Part shown: piece by piece, positions 1 to 13,776 of the stretch | Position numbering within the stretch: position 1 is the stretch's first letter | Layout: every line of letters begins with the position of its first letter | Assembly (NCBI GenBank): GCA_900635495.1 | Contig: LR134136.1 | Location: 4,340,001 to 4,404,000 of the forward strand | Direction: 5' to 3' | Source of the DNA: Atlantibacter hermannii | Lineage (GTDB): Bacteria > Pseudomonadota > Gammaproteobacteria > Enterobacterales > Enterobacteriaceae | DNA: 64,000 bases | The notes under the pieces: model-generated | What the model saw: only the letters and a program-made list of their open reading frames with translations | Database searches by the model: none | What the model was told of the DNA's origin: nothing | Translations under genes and position numbers: made by a program

Positions 1-1211
1 TACGAGTTTGTTGGTGAATTAGCGCTTACAGGCGCTCTGAGGGCGTTCCTGGCGCAATATGTGCGGCAATGGAAGCACTTAAGTCAGGAAGGAAGGTCAT
101 TGTTTCACAGGATAATTCGCGTGAGGTCGGGTTAATCCAGGAAGAAGGCTGTTTGATCGCGCAGCACCTCCAGCAAGTCTGTGCATTTCTTGAGGGTAAA
201 GCGGAACTGGACTCCCCCTTTGTTGAACAATCTGCCGCGCCGTTAATCATCGACGATCTAAACGAAGTGGTTGGGCAACAACAGGGGAAACGCGCGCTGG
301 AGATAACCGCGTCAGGCGGGCATAACTTATTGTTTATCGGGCCGCCGGGCACAGGTAAAACGATGCTCGCCAGCCGTCTCAACGGCCTGTTACCTATATT
401 AAGCGATCGGGAGGCGCTGGAAAGCGCGGCGATTCATAGCCTGGTCAATCCACATATGATCCATCAACAGTGGCGTCAGCGTCCGTTCCGGGCGCCTCAC
501 CATAGCGCATCGTTAACGGCTATGGTGGGAGGCGGCGCAATACCGGCACCCGGTGAAATTTCACTGGCGCATAATGGTGTGCTCTTCCTGGATGAACTGC
601 CGGAATTCGAACGCCGTGTGCTGGATGCACTACGCGAACCTATCGAGTCCGGCACAATCCATATCTCCAGAACGCGCGCCAAAGTGAGCTACCCGGCCCG
701 GTTTCAATTGATTGCCGCTATGAATCCCAGCCCAACAGGGCATTACCAGGGGAATCATAATCGTTGCAGTCCAGAGCAGACGTTACGCTATCTGGGGCGG
801 CTTTCCGGGCCGTTTCTCGACCGGTTCGATATCTCTCTGGAGATCCCGCTTCCTCCCCCGGGTATGTTAAGCCAACGACACGCTGAGTGTGAAAGTAGCG
901 CGGTGGTGCGTGCAAGGGTTCAACTAGTGCAAAACCTACAATTTCAACGACAGGGGAAGCTCAATGCCATGCTGGATAATTCTGGCATCAATGCCTTCTG
1001 TGAACTTGAAAAAGAGGATGCCTTGTGGATGGAGGAAACGCTGATCGCGCTTGGGTTATCAACCCGCGCCTGGTTCAGGTTACTTCGTGTCGCCAGGACT
1101 ATTGCGGATATGGCCGGGTCTGAAAAGATTATGCGGCCTCATATACTCGAAGCCTTATCGTATCGCGCAATCGACAGAATGTTGGTCCATCTGCAAAAAA
1201 TGCAGGCATAA
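1..1211 (+). CDS. comM: ComM/YifB, AAA+ Mg-chelatase-like ATPase (5'-truncated by window edge, one frameshift)
   Basis: ComM is a hexameric branch-migration helicase known from natural transformation; its role in enterics is less clear. The window opens inside the gene, at about residue 104 of the roughly 506-residue family protein. Visible features are Walker A GPPGTGKT (about 339-362), the segment FRAPHHSASLTAMVGGG typical of the Mg-chelatase fold, LFLDELPEF (Walker B) and the C-terminal AAA lid ending VHLQKMQA. Bases 1-42 read YEFVGELALTGALR in frame 1. The continuation G-V-P-G-A-I is in frame 3, so one G is missing from the run at 41-43. I infer a sequencing error rather than a pseudogene, because everything downstream is intact. 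The gene converges on maoP. Confidence 0.93.
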
Positions 1212-1240
1212 AAAAGGGGGCTTAGCGCCCCCGTTTTTTA
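1211..1240. terminator. Bidirectional intrinsic terminator between comM and maoP
   Basis: A stem GGGGGC/GCCCCC with loop TTAG is flanked by an A-run on the left and a T-run on the right. It can therefore end transcription of both convergent genes. Confidence 0.85.
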
Positions 1241-1576
1241 ATCATCACTCTCTGTGTAGTCTTCCATGCCTTCCATCTGCGGCTTACCGCCAGACAGCGT
1301 ATGGAAACGTTTCGGACGTTTGATACGTGCCATATACTTGATCCACACACGCTCAGCTTCTGTTGCCGGCTCGCGCTCACCGCGGCAAACAGCGACAAAC
1401 TGCTTCTCCTCATCAGTAGAGGGTTCACGTTTTCCTAAATCCAGCTCATTGAACGCATAACCACAGCGTTCCAGCAATTGAGCTTCTTTAATTGTGAAAT
1501 CACCATGGCGAGAGAACCCGCGCGGATAATATTTATTGTCGAAAAATCGATTAGTCGTCGTAAAGCTTTCCGCCAT
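1238..1576 (-). CDS. maoP: MaoP, macrodomain Ori organisation protein (YifE family)
   Basis: This 112-residue protein matches YifE/MaoP over its whole length, from [20 protein letters not shown] to an acidic tail ending EDYTESDD. In E. coli MaoP works with the DNA site maoS to insulate the Ori macrodomain of the chromosome. That is family knowledge; I could not identify maoS here. The ATG start is the family start. The gene is divergent from hdfR across about 120 bp and ends in the terminator shared with comM. The presence of maoP supports a position near the replication origin, as in E. coli. Confidence 0.93.
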   Translation of the reverse strand: MAESFTTTNRFFDNKYYPRGFSRHGDFTIKEAQLLERCGYAFNELDLGKREPSTDEEKQFVAVCRGEREPATEAERVWIKYMARIKRPKRFHTLSGGKPQMEGMEDYTESDD

Positions 1577-1695
1577 CCTACACGCTCCTAATTCTCTTGG
1601 CCGAGCTATTTATGGCGCGGAGTATTAGTTACGCTTGACAGAGCGTCAAACAAAACATTTAAATCATAACGAGAAAAAATTTTGCGGAGAGAGAT

Positions 1696-2516
1696 GTGGA
1701 TACTGACTTACTCAAAACCTTCCTGGAAGTCAGCAGAACTCGCCATTTTGGTCGTGCTGCAGAAGCGCTCTACCTGACACAATCAGCAGTTAGCTTTCGA
1801 ATCCGTCAGTTAGAGAATCAGTTAGGGGTGAATCTTTTTACGCGCCACCGTAACAACATCAGACTCACTACAGCAGGAGAGAAGTTACTGCCGTACGCTG
1901 AGAATCTGATGAGTACGTGGCAAGCCGCAAAAAAAGAAGTCGCGCATACGACCCGGCATAATGAACTATCGATTGGGCCAGCGCATCGTTATGGGAATGC
2001 ATGCTTACAAACTGGCTGACAAGCCTGTACGGGATCTACAGTAACCTTCAGTTTGAAGCACGAATCGCACAGCGTCAGTCCCTTGTAAAGCAGCTTCATG
2101 AGCGCCAGCTCGATATGCTTATCACTACAGAAGCCCCAAAAATGGATGAATTTTCCAGCCAGTTGCTGGGGTATTTTACGCTTGCGCTTTTCACTTCAGC
2201 GCCCGATAAAAGTAAGTCTGAATTGAGTTATTTACGGCTCGAATGGGGCCCGGACTTTCAACAACATGAAACCGGGCTTATCACGCAAGATGATATCCCG
2301 GTGCTGACAACCAGCTCCGCGGAGATCACCAGAAAACTGCTTTCGCAACTCAACGGTTGCACCTGGTTGCCGACAGCATGGGCGGAAGATAAACCCGATC
2401 TTTTTATGGTCTCAGATTCAACTATGCTTTCTCGCCCGCTTTATGCCGTATGGTTGCAAAATAGCGATAAACAGCAATGGATCAAAGAGTTACTTAAAAC
2501 ACCTGTCATTGCTTAA
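1696..2516 (+). CDS. hdfR: HdfR, LysR-type regulator (flhDC repressor family), one frameshift
   Basis: LysR-type transcription factor, reported in E. coli to repress flhDC and affect gltBD. It starts at GTG 1696 ([20 protein letters not shown]). The N-terminal helix-turn-helix is [20 protein letters not shown], and the co-inducer domain ends near ELLKTPVIA. The first frame stops early at 2019, while the same protein continues from [10 protein letters not shown] in frame 3. Inserting one G in the run at 1975-1977 restores a protein of about 273 residues, close to the family's 279. I infer a sequencing deletion. The gene converges on the rRNA operon, as hdfR does next to rrnC in E. coli. Confidence 0.92.
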
Positions 2517-2578
2517 TGCAACATAATGAATGCGACAATAAAAGGAAATGCAGAAGATGAAGGGAGGTAAAAAGCAGG

Positions 2579-2610
2579 CAAAAAAAAATCCTTAGCCGAA
2601 GCTAAGGATT
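2579..2610 (-). terminator. Intrinsic terminator of the rRNA operon, after tRNA-Trp
   Basis: On the minus strand the stem AATCCTTAGC/GCTAAGGATT with loop TTCG is followed by nine or more T. It lies six bases beyond the CCA end of tRNA-Trp. Read the other way it could also stop hdfR, although the T-run is weaker on that side. Confidence 0.9.
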
Positions 2611-2615
2611 ATTTC

Positions 2616-2691
<76 letters not shown>

Positions 2692-2699
2692 AAATAGGG

Positions 2700-2776
2700 T
2701 GGCGGAACGGACGGGACTCGAACCCGCGACCCCCTGCGTGACAGGCAGGTATTCTAACCGACTGAACTACCGCTCC
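2700..2776 (-). tRNA. aspT: tRNA-Asp (anticodon GTC)
   Basis: The 77-nt cloverleaf begins GGAGCGGTAGTTCAGTCGG on the minus strand, has anticodon GTC and an encoded CCA (2700-2702). It lies 8 bp before tRNA-Trp and 53 bp after 5S rRNA, in one transcript with the rRNAs. Confidence 0.97.
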
Positions 2777-2829
2777 ACCGAATTTTTCTACAACCACCGG
2801 TTTGTTGCCCCGGTTTACTGCTTAATTTG

Positions 2830-2949
2830 ATGCCTGGCAGTTCCCTACTCTCGCATGGGGAGACCCCACACTACCATCGGCGCTACGGCGTTTCACTTCT
2901 GAGTTCGGCATGGGGTCAGGTGGGACCACCGCGCTCTTGCCGCCAGGCA
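2830..2949 (-). rRNA. rrf: 5S ribosomal RNA
   Basis: This 120-nt gene on the minus strand begins TGCCTGGCGGCAAG and ends CTGCCAGGCAT, so the terminal helix is complete. The length equals that of E. coli 5S. Confidence 0.97.
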
Positions 2950-3054
2950 AATTCTGTTCCACCTGCCGCGTGCTTGCGCGCCGCCACAGATGTCTATCCG
3001 GTTAAGCTGAAAATTGTCTCTCACACCGCAACACCAAAACCACTCTGGCGTTGT

Positions 3055-5962
<2,908 letters not shown>

Positions 5963-6084
5963 TCACAACCCGGAGCAGTTTCGCTCTGTGTTGCAAGTGT
6001 TTGAGAGACTCTGGCATGACATCATCATTTCCTGTTTCGGAGAAATGCGACGGCATGCCGTTTCAATTTTCAGCTTGTTCCGGA

Positions 6085-6097
6085 TTGTTAAAGAGCA
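6085..6097 (-). promoter_or_regulatory. boxA antitermination signal in the 16S-23S spacer
   Basis: The minus strand reads TGCTCTTTAACAA, the boxA sequence bound by NusB-NusE. It is placed before 23S rRNA as in other enterobacterial rrn operons. Confidence 0.85.
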
Positions 6098-6158
6098 AAA
6101 CTTCGCAGTGGACCTTTTCAGGACCACTCTGAAGTTTTCGGGTATCTTGCAGTGAAGA

Positions 6159-6234
6159 TGGTGGAGCTATGCGGGATCGAACCGCAGACCTCCTGCGTGC
6201 AAAGCAGGCGCTCTCCCAGCTGAGCTATAGCCCC
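6159..6234 (-). tRNA. alaT: tRNA-Ala (anticodon TGC)
   Basis: The 76-nt tRNA begins GGGGCTATAGCTCAGCTGGG on the minus strand, with anticodon TGC and encoded CCA at 6159-6161. It lies in the 16S-23S spacer after tRNA-Ile. E. coli rrnB and rrnC carry tRNA-Glu in this position instead. Confidence 0.97.
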
Positions 6235-6259
6235 ATCGTAGTTAAATCTCATGAACCGC

Positions 6260-6343
6260 AATTTTTCCTGAGACACAAGGCGGGGTAACGCGAAACATAC
6301 TTCAGTATGTGAGCGTTAACGCAACGCAGTATCAGGGAAAATT
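6260..6343 (-). repeat. 84-bp imperfect inverted repeat (stem-loop) in the tRNA-Ile/tRNA-Ala spacer
   Basis: The ends pair as AATTTTTCCTGA (6260-6271) and TCAGGGAAAATT (6332-6343), with further pairing inward (GTAACGC against GCGTTAAC). An apical hairpin ACATACT-TCA-GTATGT sits in the centre. The right end abuts the CCA of tRNA-Ile exactly. The tRNA-Ile/tRNA-Ala spacer is therefore 109 bp, longer than the roughly 42 bp I recall for E. coli. It resembles the variable stem-loop blocks known in enterobacterial rRNA spacers, but I cannot name the family. Confidence 0.75.
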
Positions 6344-6420
<77 letters not shown>

Positions 6421-6489
6421 GCAGAGATTTTACTGCTCGTTTTCTATCAGACAATCTGTGTGAGCACTGCGCGGGCTGTATCTTTAAGG

Positions 6490-8033
<1,544 letters not shown>

Positions 8034-8163
8034 AAAAGTTTGATGCTCGTGAATTAAACTTCGTAATGAATTACGTGTTCACTCAGAGACTTGATAATTC
8101 TTTTTGTACCCGGAGGTACTGAGATATCAATCCTGCGAGTGCCCACACAGATTGTCTGATAAA

Positions 8164-8176
8164 TTGTTAAAGAGCA
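8164..8176 (-). promoter_or_regulatory. boxA antitermination signal in the rRNA leader
   Basis: The minus strand reads TGCTCTTTAACAA in the leader, between promoter P2 and the 16S gene. This is the leader boxA that assembles the Nus antitermination complex. Confidence 0.88.
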
Positions 8177-8216
8177 GTTGCGACGCGGCTTTCAGCTCAC
8201 TGTCGCGAGGTGGCGT

Positions 8217-8244
8217 ATATTACGCTTTCCTCTTTCAGAGTCAA
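8217..8244 (-). promoter_or_regulatory. rRNA promoter P2
   Basis: On the minus strand TTGACT (8244-8239) and TAATAT (8222-8217) are separated by 16 bp. The position downstream of P1 and upstream of boxA matches the standard rrn P2. Confidence 0.85.
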
Positions 8245-8336
8245 GCGTTTATTTTCGCTTTTCTCTGCCGGAACCCCCGGAGGAATCCCGCTGACCGGCC
8301 GGCTTATTCGCCGTTGTTCCGTGTCAGTGGAGGCGC

Positions 8337-8364
8337 ATTATAGGGACTTCTCTGACGGTGACAA
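8337..8364 (-). promoter_or_regulatory. rRNA promoter P1 with discriminator and UP element
   Basis: On the minus strand TTGTCA (8364-8359) is followed after 16 bp by TATAAT (8342-8337) and then by the G+C-rich GCGCCTCC discriminator typical of stringently controlled P1 promoters. The A/T-rich stretch at about 8367-8390 is a likely UP element. Region 8034-8415 holds only P1, P2, boxA and leader, with no gene. Confidence 0.88.
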
Positions 8365-8415
8365 GCCCTGTTTTAAAAAAATAAATCAACCGTCTCTTTT
8401 TTGCCCAAATCGCTG

Positions 8416-9267
8416 CTAAAGTGACAGCTTTTCAAGCCTTGCGAAGCCATAACGCTGCAAAACGGGTAATAACTGAGCGGTTTCCGGCGTGAACGCCATA
8501 CAGTAAGCCACATTCTCATCAGCGGATTTTGCATCAGGCGCTTCATGCTCAAGTAGCCACGCGGTTCGTCTGGCAATTGCTGCCCCCGAATCCACGAGTC
8601 TTGTGCCATCCGGTAATACGCTAAGCAGCTCTTCCTGCAATAAAGGAAAATGCGTACATCCCAGAACAACGGTATCCGGTGGCTCCGGCATGCGCAGCCA
8701 GGGCTTCAGAATACGGCGCAGTTCATCAGACGATACCGGGTGACCATGCAGTTTCGCCTCTGCGAGTTCCACCAGCTCCGCCGATCCCAACATTTCAATC
8801 TGGCATTCATTGGCAAAGCGGGCAATCAGCTCATGCGTATAAGGACGACGCACCGTCGCACGGGTAGCCAACAGGCCCACAATGCCATTTGCCGTTAAGC
8901 GCGCCGCGGGTTTGATAGCGGGCACCACGCCGACCACCGGAAAGGCGAATTTTTCACGCAAGGCAGGAAGCGAAACGGTACTGGCGGTATTGCAGGCAAT
9001 AATAGCAATTGCCAGGGGATAGCACTGCTGAACGGCAGTAACGATTTCTACGACGCGCTCAACGATAAACTCTTCGGTCTTTTCGCCATACGGGAAAGCG
9101 ACATTATCGAACGCGTAGATGTAATGCAGATCCGGCAATAGTTGCCGGATCTCATCATAGACAGACAGTCCACCGACACCGGAATCAAAGACCAGTACGG
9201 TGGGACGTGCCTCAGAAGGTGTAGCTGCCTGACAAGGTGTATTCTCGCCCAGCAGTTTGGTAGCCAT
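8416..9267 (-). CDS. murI: Glutamate racemase MurI
   Basis: Cytoplasmic, cofactor-independent racemase that makes D-glutamate for peptidoglycan. The 283-residue protein matches the family's 285. The substrate motif VFDSGVGGLSV lies near residue 27, and the two catalytic cysteines are in IACNTAST and VLGCTHFPLL. The first 56 bp overlap the end of btuB in another frame, as in E. coli, so the two are translated from one message. Just beyond its 3' end lies an rRNA promoter region. In E. coli murI precedes rrnB, which matters for the hybrid-operon observation. Confidence 0.97.
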   Translation of the reverse strand: MATKLLGENTPCQAATPSEARPTVLVFDSGVGGLSVYDEIRQLLPDLHYIYAFDNVAFPYGEKTEEFIVERVVEIVTAVQQCYPLAIAIIACNTASTVSLPALREKFAFPVVGVVPAIKPAARLTANGIVGLLATRATVRRPYTHELIARFANECQIEMLGSAELVELAEAKLHGHPVSSDELRRILKPWLRMPEPPDTVVLGCTHFPLLQEELLSVLPDGTRLVDSGAAIARRTAWLLEHEAPDAKSADENVAYCMAFTPETAQLLPVLQRYGFARLEKLSL

Positions 9268-11053
9268 AAGCCGTCTCGTAATCTTTGTCGAACAGGTTAG
9301 CTATTTTACCACGAACTGTGAGGTGAGACGTTAGCGGATATGAAGCAGCGATATCGACAGTGCTATAGCTTGGCAGAACCTGCTGTTGAGGATTATAGCT
9401 GGACGTTCTGTTGTCATAGCGACGGCCAAAGTACTGCCATGCAATATCCATATCCACATTGAACATCGTCCAGTCGAGCTGGTATTTCGCCTGGCGTTTG
9501 GCGCGGCGCGGCAGGACTTCATCGGTTTCATCATCACGTGGATCGATGTACTGCAACGTCACGCGATGTGAAAAAATGCCGGTATCCACATTACCCGTCC
9601 ATTCAACACCCTTAATCGTGGCAGAGTTGATGTTGTAATAGGCCGTTCTGTTATACGTCACCAGATTATCGATTTCATAGCGATAGGTAGAGAGACGCCA
9701 GTCCACAGGGCCAGTCAGACCTTCCAGCCCGGCTTCCCACTGTTTAGACTCTTCCGGCTTGAGATTCGGGTTGGAAGCAATGCCAAAACGATCTGCGCCG
9801 TACTGCTGTCCCAGCGACGGTGCCAGGAAACCGGTACCGTAAGAAACCGTGACGCGATAGTCATCGACAAATTCCCAGCCTGCGGCGGTCTGCCAGGTGC
9901 CATGCCAGCCAAACTCATCATCATGATCTTCGCGCCCGGACGCTTCCAGCGTCACATCGCCAACCTGCTGCTGACCGGTCAGATACAGGCCGGTATTCTC
10001 GCGCTTATAGGCGTCGCGCGCATAGCTGTCTGACGAGATAAGGCGCTCTTGTTTCCAGTCAACGCCCGCGCTAACTGAGCCATGACCGACCACAACGTTA
10101 TTACCCCACTGGATATAACGCTGTTCCATATCGTCAAGCGTAGTGCCGTCGTTATAGCGACCATACACACTGCTGTAGTTGTAATCTTTGCTCTTCTGAT
10201 AATTCGCAATGAGCTGAGAGGAATAGATGCCGGAATTGAAACGCAAACCGGTATCCCAGTTCTGGCTATATAACTGGCGCTCATCACCGCCGGCGTCATA
10301 ACCGAAGTTGCCCTGGTCATAATCGACATTATTGGTAAAGCCGTAACCCCGGAAGAAGCCGTCGATGTTGTCGTTGAATTTGTGTTGCAGGCTGCCCCAG
10401 AACGTTTTGTTGCGGTAGCCATCACGATCGTTGTCGCCCGCCCAGGACGAACCGGGCTGAACATTGAATCCTCTGGTATTGGTATAGGCACCTGCAAGCG
10501 TTGCCACCGTGTCGCCAAAGTGTTGGCGGAGCGCGCCATCATAGGTTTGATAACCGTTGGAGCCAGCGCCTGCGTTAATTTGCGATTTTTCATCACCGGT
10601 CTGGGTGATAACGTTCACCACGCCGCCAATGGCGCCGGAACCATAGACCGCCGAACGCGGGCCGCGGATGTACTCAATACGTTGCACCAGGGAAAGCGGG
10701 ATCTGATTCAGCTCAGGGTCGTTAGAAATCCCCGAACGCGCCACTGGTACGCCATCGATCAGCAGCAACAGTTGTTTGGCTTCGGTACCGCGAACGTAGA
10801 CTGAAGCGGATTGCCCCACCCCACCGTTTTGCGCGATATCCACACCCGGGAGACGGCGCAGAACATCAATCACCGACCGCGACTGCCATCTGTCGATATC
10901 TGCGCGAGTGACCACATCGGTAGGAGCAAGGACGGTGTTCACGGGTTGTTGGAAACGGTTGGCCGTAACGATCAGTGTGTCATCACTGCCTTGCGCCCAG
11001 ACGGAAAACGCCGTAACGGAAAGGCCCGTCAGCAGCGCGAGTTTTTTTATCAT
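9212..11053 (-). CDS. btuB: BtuB, TonB-dependent vitamin B12 outer-membrane receptor
   Basis: Outer-membrane beta-barrel that imports cobalamin with energy from TonB-ExbBD; it also serves colicins and phages. The protein starts at ATG 11053 (MIKKLALLTGLSVTAF) with a signal peptide cleaved near VWAQ. The TonB box DTLIVTANRF follows, then the plug (VRGTEAKQLLLLIDGVP, GPRSAVYGSGAIGGVVN) and a barrel ending in phenylalanine (SGSYTF). The 613 residues match the family. The surface loops differ strongly from what I recall of E. coli, while the last 40 residues are almost identical; part of that end overlaps murI. Expression is expected to fall with cobalamin through the riboswitch upstream. Confidence 0.96.
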   Translation of the reverse strand: MIKKLALLTGLSVTAFSVWAQGSDDTLIVTANRFQQPVNTVLAPTDVVTRADIDRWQSRSVIDVLRRLPGVDIAQNGGVGQSASVYVRGTEAKQLLLLIDGVPVARSGISNDPELNQIPLSLVQRIEYIRGPRSAVYGSGAIGGVVNVITQTGDEKSQINAGAGSNGYQTYDGALRQHFGDTVATLAGAYTNTRGFNVQPGSSWAGDNDRDGYRNKTFWGSLQHKFNDNIDGFFRGYGFTNNVDYDQGNFGYDAGGDERQLYSQNWDTGLRFNSGIYSSQLIANYQKSKDYNYSSVYGRYNDGTTLDDMEQRYIQWGNNVVVGHGSVSAGVDWKQERLISSDSYARDAYKRENTGLYLTGQQQVGDVTLEASGREDHDDEFGWHGTWQTAAGWEFVDDYRVTVSYGTGFLAPSLGQQYGADRFGIASNPNLKPEESKQWEAGLEGLTGPVDWRLSTYRYEIDNLVTYNRTAYYNINSATIKGVEWTGNVDTGIFSHRVTLQYIDPRDDETDEVLPRRAKRQAKYQLDWTMFNVDMDIAWQYFGRRYDNRTSSYNPQQQVLPSYSTVDIAASYPLTSHLTVRGKIANLFDKDYETAYGYQTAGREYTLSGSYTF

Positions 11054-11059
11054 CATTAT

Positions 11060-11280
11060 GTAAAGCATCCAGCGAATAAAAGGATGCCGCATCCACGACC
11101 GATAGCACGCGATGATCGTGATAATTGCGACGTATTCCGGCAGGTCTTCGGGCTTGGAGGCGTTTTACTGGACGAAGACTTCCCACTTTATTAAGCAGTG
11201 TCTGCACGAATGCGCTCGTCCCACCTGTCTTTACCGCTGCGCGTCAGCTCCAGAGTTTCACTGGATTCCCTTTTTTATCT
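11060..11280 (-). promoter_or_regulatory. Cobalamin riboswitch in the btuB leader
   Basis: The minus-strand leader contains GGGAATCCAGTG and GGAGCTGACGCGCAGCGG at its 5' part. Towards btuB it carries the B12 box AGCCCGAAGACCTGCCGG (about 11138-11157). The final segment pairs GGATGC with GCATCC just before the start codon, as in the E. coli btuB leader that blocks ribosome access when adenosylcobalamin binds. Limits are approximate. Region 11054-11421 holds this leader and the divergent trmA promoter region. Confidence 0.9.
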
Positions 11281-11421
11281 TTTCGAACCGGAACGCGAAT
11301 GCTACCTGCATCGCCATATGGATGTCCAGACTTCCATGCGTAAACCGCCGATACAGGGCTGGACATCACGGCTGCAATCCCTACAATCCTCTGCGTAAAT
11401 TTTTATCACCAGGAACGCATA

Positions 11422-12528
11422 ATGACGCCAGAACACCTTCCCACCGAGCAGTACGACGCGCAACTGGCCGAAAAGGTCGTCCGTCTGCAAGAGATGATGG
11501 CGCCTTTCCACGCGCCCGCGCCGGAGGTGTTCCGTTCACCGCTCAGTCATTACAGAATGCGCGCCGAATTCCGCATCTGGCACGACGGCGACGATCTGTA
11601 CCACATTATTTTCGATCAGCAGACCAAACAGCGTATTCGGGTGGACAGCTTCCCGGCGGCCAGCGAGCTGATTAACGCACTGATGGGCGCGATGATTGAA
11701 GGCGTGCGTAATAATCCGGTGCTGCGCCACAAGCTGTTCCAGATCGATTATCTCTCTACCCAGAGCAATCAGGCCGTGGTGTCGCTGCTGTACCATAAAA
11801 AGCTTGATGACGAGTGGCAGGCGCAGGCCGCGCAACTGCGGGATGCATTACGCGCTAATAATTTCAATGTGCATCTGATTGGCCGCGCCACGAAAACCAA
11901 AATCGCCCTCGACCAGGATTATATTGACGAGCGTCTGATGGTCGCCGGTAAAGAAATGATTTATCGCCAGGTGGAAAACAGCTTTACCCAGCCTAATGCC
12001 GCCATGAATGTGCAGATGCTTGAGTGGGCACTGGACGTCACCCGCGATGCACGGGGCGATTTGCTGGAGCTGTACTGCGGCAACGGTAACTTTTCGCTGG
12101 CACTGGCGCGTAATTTCCGCCGGGTGCTGGCCACGGAAATTGCCAAGCCGTCTGTCGCTGCCGCGCAATACAATATTGCCGCCAACCAGATCGACAATGT
12201 GCAAATTATCCGCATGGCGGCAGAAGAGTTTACCCAGGCGATGAACGGCGTACGGGAATTTAACCGGTTGCAGGGGATCGATTTAACAAGCTATCAGTGT
12301 GAGACGATCTTTGTCGATCCGCCCCGCAACGGACTGGATGACGAAACGGTGAAGATGGTCCAGGCTTACCCGCGTATTCTGTACATTTCCTGCAATCCGC
12401 AGACGCTGTGCCAGAACCTGGAAACCCTGTCGCAAACCCATGACGTTGAGCGGCTGGCGTTGTTCGATCAATTCCCCTACACCCACCATATGGAATGCGG
12501 CGTACTGCTCAGCGCGAAGCCACGCTAA
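11422..12528 (+). CDS. trmA: TrmA, tRNA (uracil-5-)-methyltransferase
   Basis: Makes 5-methyluridine (ribothymidine) at position 54 of tRNAs using S-adenosylmethionine. The 368-residue protein aligns with the 366-residue family member throughout. The SAM-binding motif is [16 protein letters not shown] (about residue 212), the catalytic cysteine is in [10 protein letters not shown] (about 325), and the general base glutamate is in HHMECGVLL near the C-terminus. The ATG start follows a short leader and is divergent from btuB. The gene ends at a strong terminator shared with yijD. Confidence 0.97.
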   Translation: MTPEHLPTEQYDAQLAEKVVRLQEMMAPFHAPAPEVFRSPLSHYRMRAEFRIWHDGDDLYHIIFDQQTKQRIRVDSFPAASELINALMGAMIEGVRNNPVLRHKLFQIDYLSTQSNQAVVSLLYHKKLDDEWQAQAAQLRDALRANNFNVHLIGRATKTKIALDQDYIDERLMVAGKEMIYRQVENSFTQPNAAMNVQMLEWALDVTRDARGDLLELYCGNGNFSLALARNFRRVLATEIAKPSVAAAQYNIAANQIDNVQIIRMAAEEFTQAMNGVREFNRLQGIDLTSYQCETIFVDPPRNGLDDETVKMVQAYPRILYISCNPQTLCQNLETLSQTHDVERLALFDQFPYTHHMECGVLLSAKPR

Positions 12529-12531
12529 AAC

Positions 12532-12564
12532 AAAAAACCCCAAACGGTGTTTGGGGTTTTTTCG
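12532..12564. terminator. Bidirectional terminator between trmA and yijD
   Basis: AAAAAACCCCAAAC-GGT-GTTTGGGGTTTTTT is a near-perfect stem with A and T runs on both sides. It serves the two convergent genes. Confidence 0.92.
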
Positions 12565-12574
12565 TTATGCCGGG

Positions 12575-12934
12575 TTATTCAGCGGCATGAGTCGGACGGT
12601 GACGCAGACGGTAACCAATCCAGAACAGCAGGGCTACCGCCAGCACGGACGGCAGGAAGTTAGAGCCGATCGCCGGGTACTCCGCGCGCACAACCGCGCT
12701 GTAAATCAGTACACCCAGTACGAAGCAGCCCGCGGCCAGGCTCGGCAGGCCCACCGGCATGGTGCGATCCTGATAACGTTGATGCAGGCAATACACCGTC
12801 AGAACCAGTGCGATAATCGGGAAGACGGAAAATGGCACCACGGAGCTGAACAGCGCTGCGAATGTGCCATTAACAGAGAGGCCGGCGAGGAGTGCCAGCA
12901 GTAAGGTGCCTTTTTCTTGATATGACGGTTTCAT
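12575..12934 (-). CDS. yijD: YijD, small inner-membrane protein of unknown function
   Basis: This 119-residue hydrophobic protein matches YijD in length and sequence, for example LCLHQRYQ-like and [18 protein letters not shown] segments. About four membrane segments can be seen (roughly residues 10-25, 30-47, 59-80 and 93-110). It lies 13 bp after fabR on the same strand and is probably co-transcribed with it, as in E. coli. The function is not established; an association with membrane lipid control is only suggested by the fabR link. Confidence 0.92.
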   Translation of the reverse strand: MKPSYQEKGTLLLALLAGLSVNGTFAALFSSVVPFSVFPIIALVLTVYCLHQRYQDRTMPVGLPSLAAGCFVLGVLIYSAVVRAEYPAIGSNFLPSVLAVALLFWIGYRLRHRPTHAAE

Positions 12935-12947
12935 TGCTCGTCCTTCA

Positions 12948-13580
12948 CTAGTCGGAATGTTGCGCTAACTTTTCTTGTTCGCGGCGATACCAGTAATAAG
13001 CGCCTTTGGAAATCATCCGCAGTTGCAATACCAGCCGCTCTTCGAGTTGCCGACGCTGCTCAGGGCCAACGTCGAGGGCTTCCGCGCCGGCGCTGAATAC
13101 GATGGTGACCATCGCTTCTGCCTGCGCTTCAGTAAAACTTCGCGGCATGTGACTTTCGAGTTCCAGATAGTCGGCAAGTTCCGCAATAAAATGCTGAATT
13201 TCCCGGGCAACCGCCGCACGAAACGCCGCTGACGTGCCTGAGCGCTCCCGCAATAACAGACGGAATGCGTTAGGGTTATTGCCGATAAATTCCATAAATG
13301 TGGAAACCGACGTGCGGATGACGCTGCCGCCTTTGGCGATCCGCTGGCGCGCCTGACGCATCAGTTGGCGCAACATCAAACCGCTCTCATCCACCATGGT
13401 AAGCCCAAGTTCATCAACGTCTCTGAAATGACGATAAAACGATGTTGGGGCAATTCCCGCCTCACGGGCGACTTCACGCAGGCTCAGGCTGGCAAAACTT
13501 CTTTCAGCGCTCAGTTGGCTAAACGCCGCTTCCACGAGCGACCGCCGGGTTCGTTCTTTCTGTTGCGCTCTTACACCCAT
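12948..13580 (-). CDS. fabR: FabR, TetR-family repressor of unsaturated fatty acid synthesis
   Basis: Represses fabA and fabB in response to the ratio of unsaturated to saturated acyl chains (family knowledge). The protein [18 protein letters not shown] has an N-terminal TetR helix-turn-helix ([20 protein letters not shown], about residues 34-53) and a ligand-binding helical domain. I start it at ATG 13580, which gives 210 residues, because this is the accepted E. coli start; an in-frame ATG 33 bp upstream is possible. The last few residues differ from E. coli. It is divergent from sthA across about 200 bp. Confidence 0.94.
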   Translation of the reverse strand: MGVRAQQKERTRRSLVEAAFSQLSAERSFASLSLREVAREAGIAPTSFYRHFRDVDELGLTMVDESGLMLRQLMRQARQRIAKGGSVIRTSVSTFMEFIGNNPNAFRLLLRERSGTSAAFRAAVAREIQHFIAELADYLELESHMPRSFTEAQAEAMVTIVFSAGAEALDVGPEQRRQLEERLVLQLRMISKGAYYWYRREQEKLAQHSD

Positions 13581-13776
13581 CACGTTGCCTGAATCCTTCC
13601 TGTCGAATGGCACATCTGCCGGACAATAAAATTACCGGGTTTATACTGGATTGTGAATGACTGTTTACGCGAGCTGTCTCGCGTTCCTCAGGAAAAAGCA
13701 CAGTAACAATTGGGTTATCGCACCGATAATGTTACCATTCTGTTGTTTTTATGTATAAGAACAGGTCTGCCCTAAC

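Noticed and set aside
9979..10596. 205-residue open frame in another frame of btuB
   Set aside because: Low-complexity composition and complete overlap with a well-supported receptor gene.
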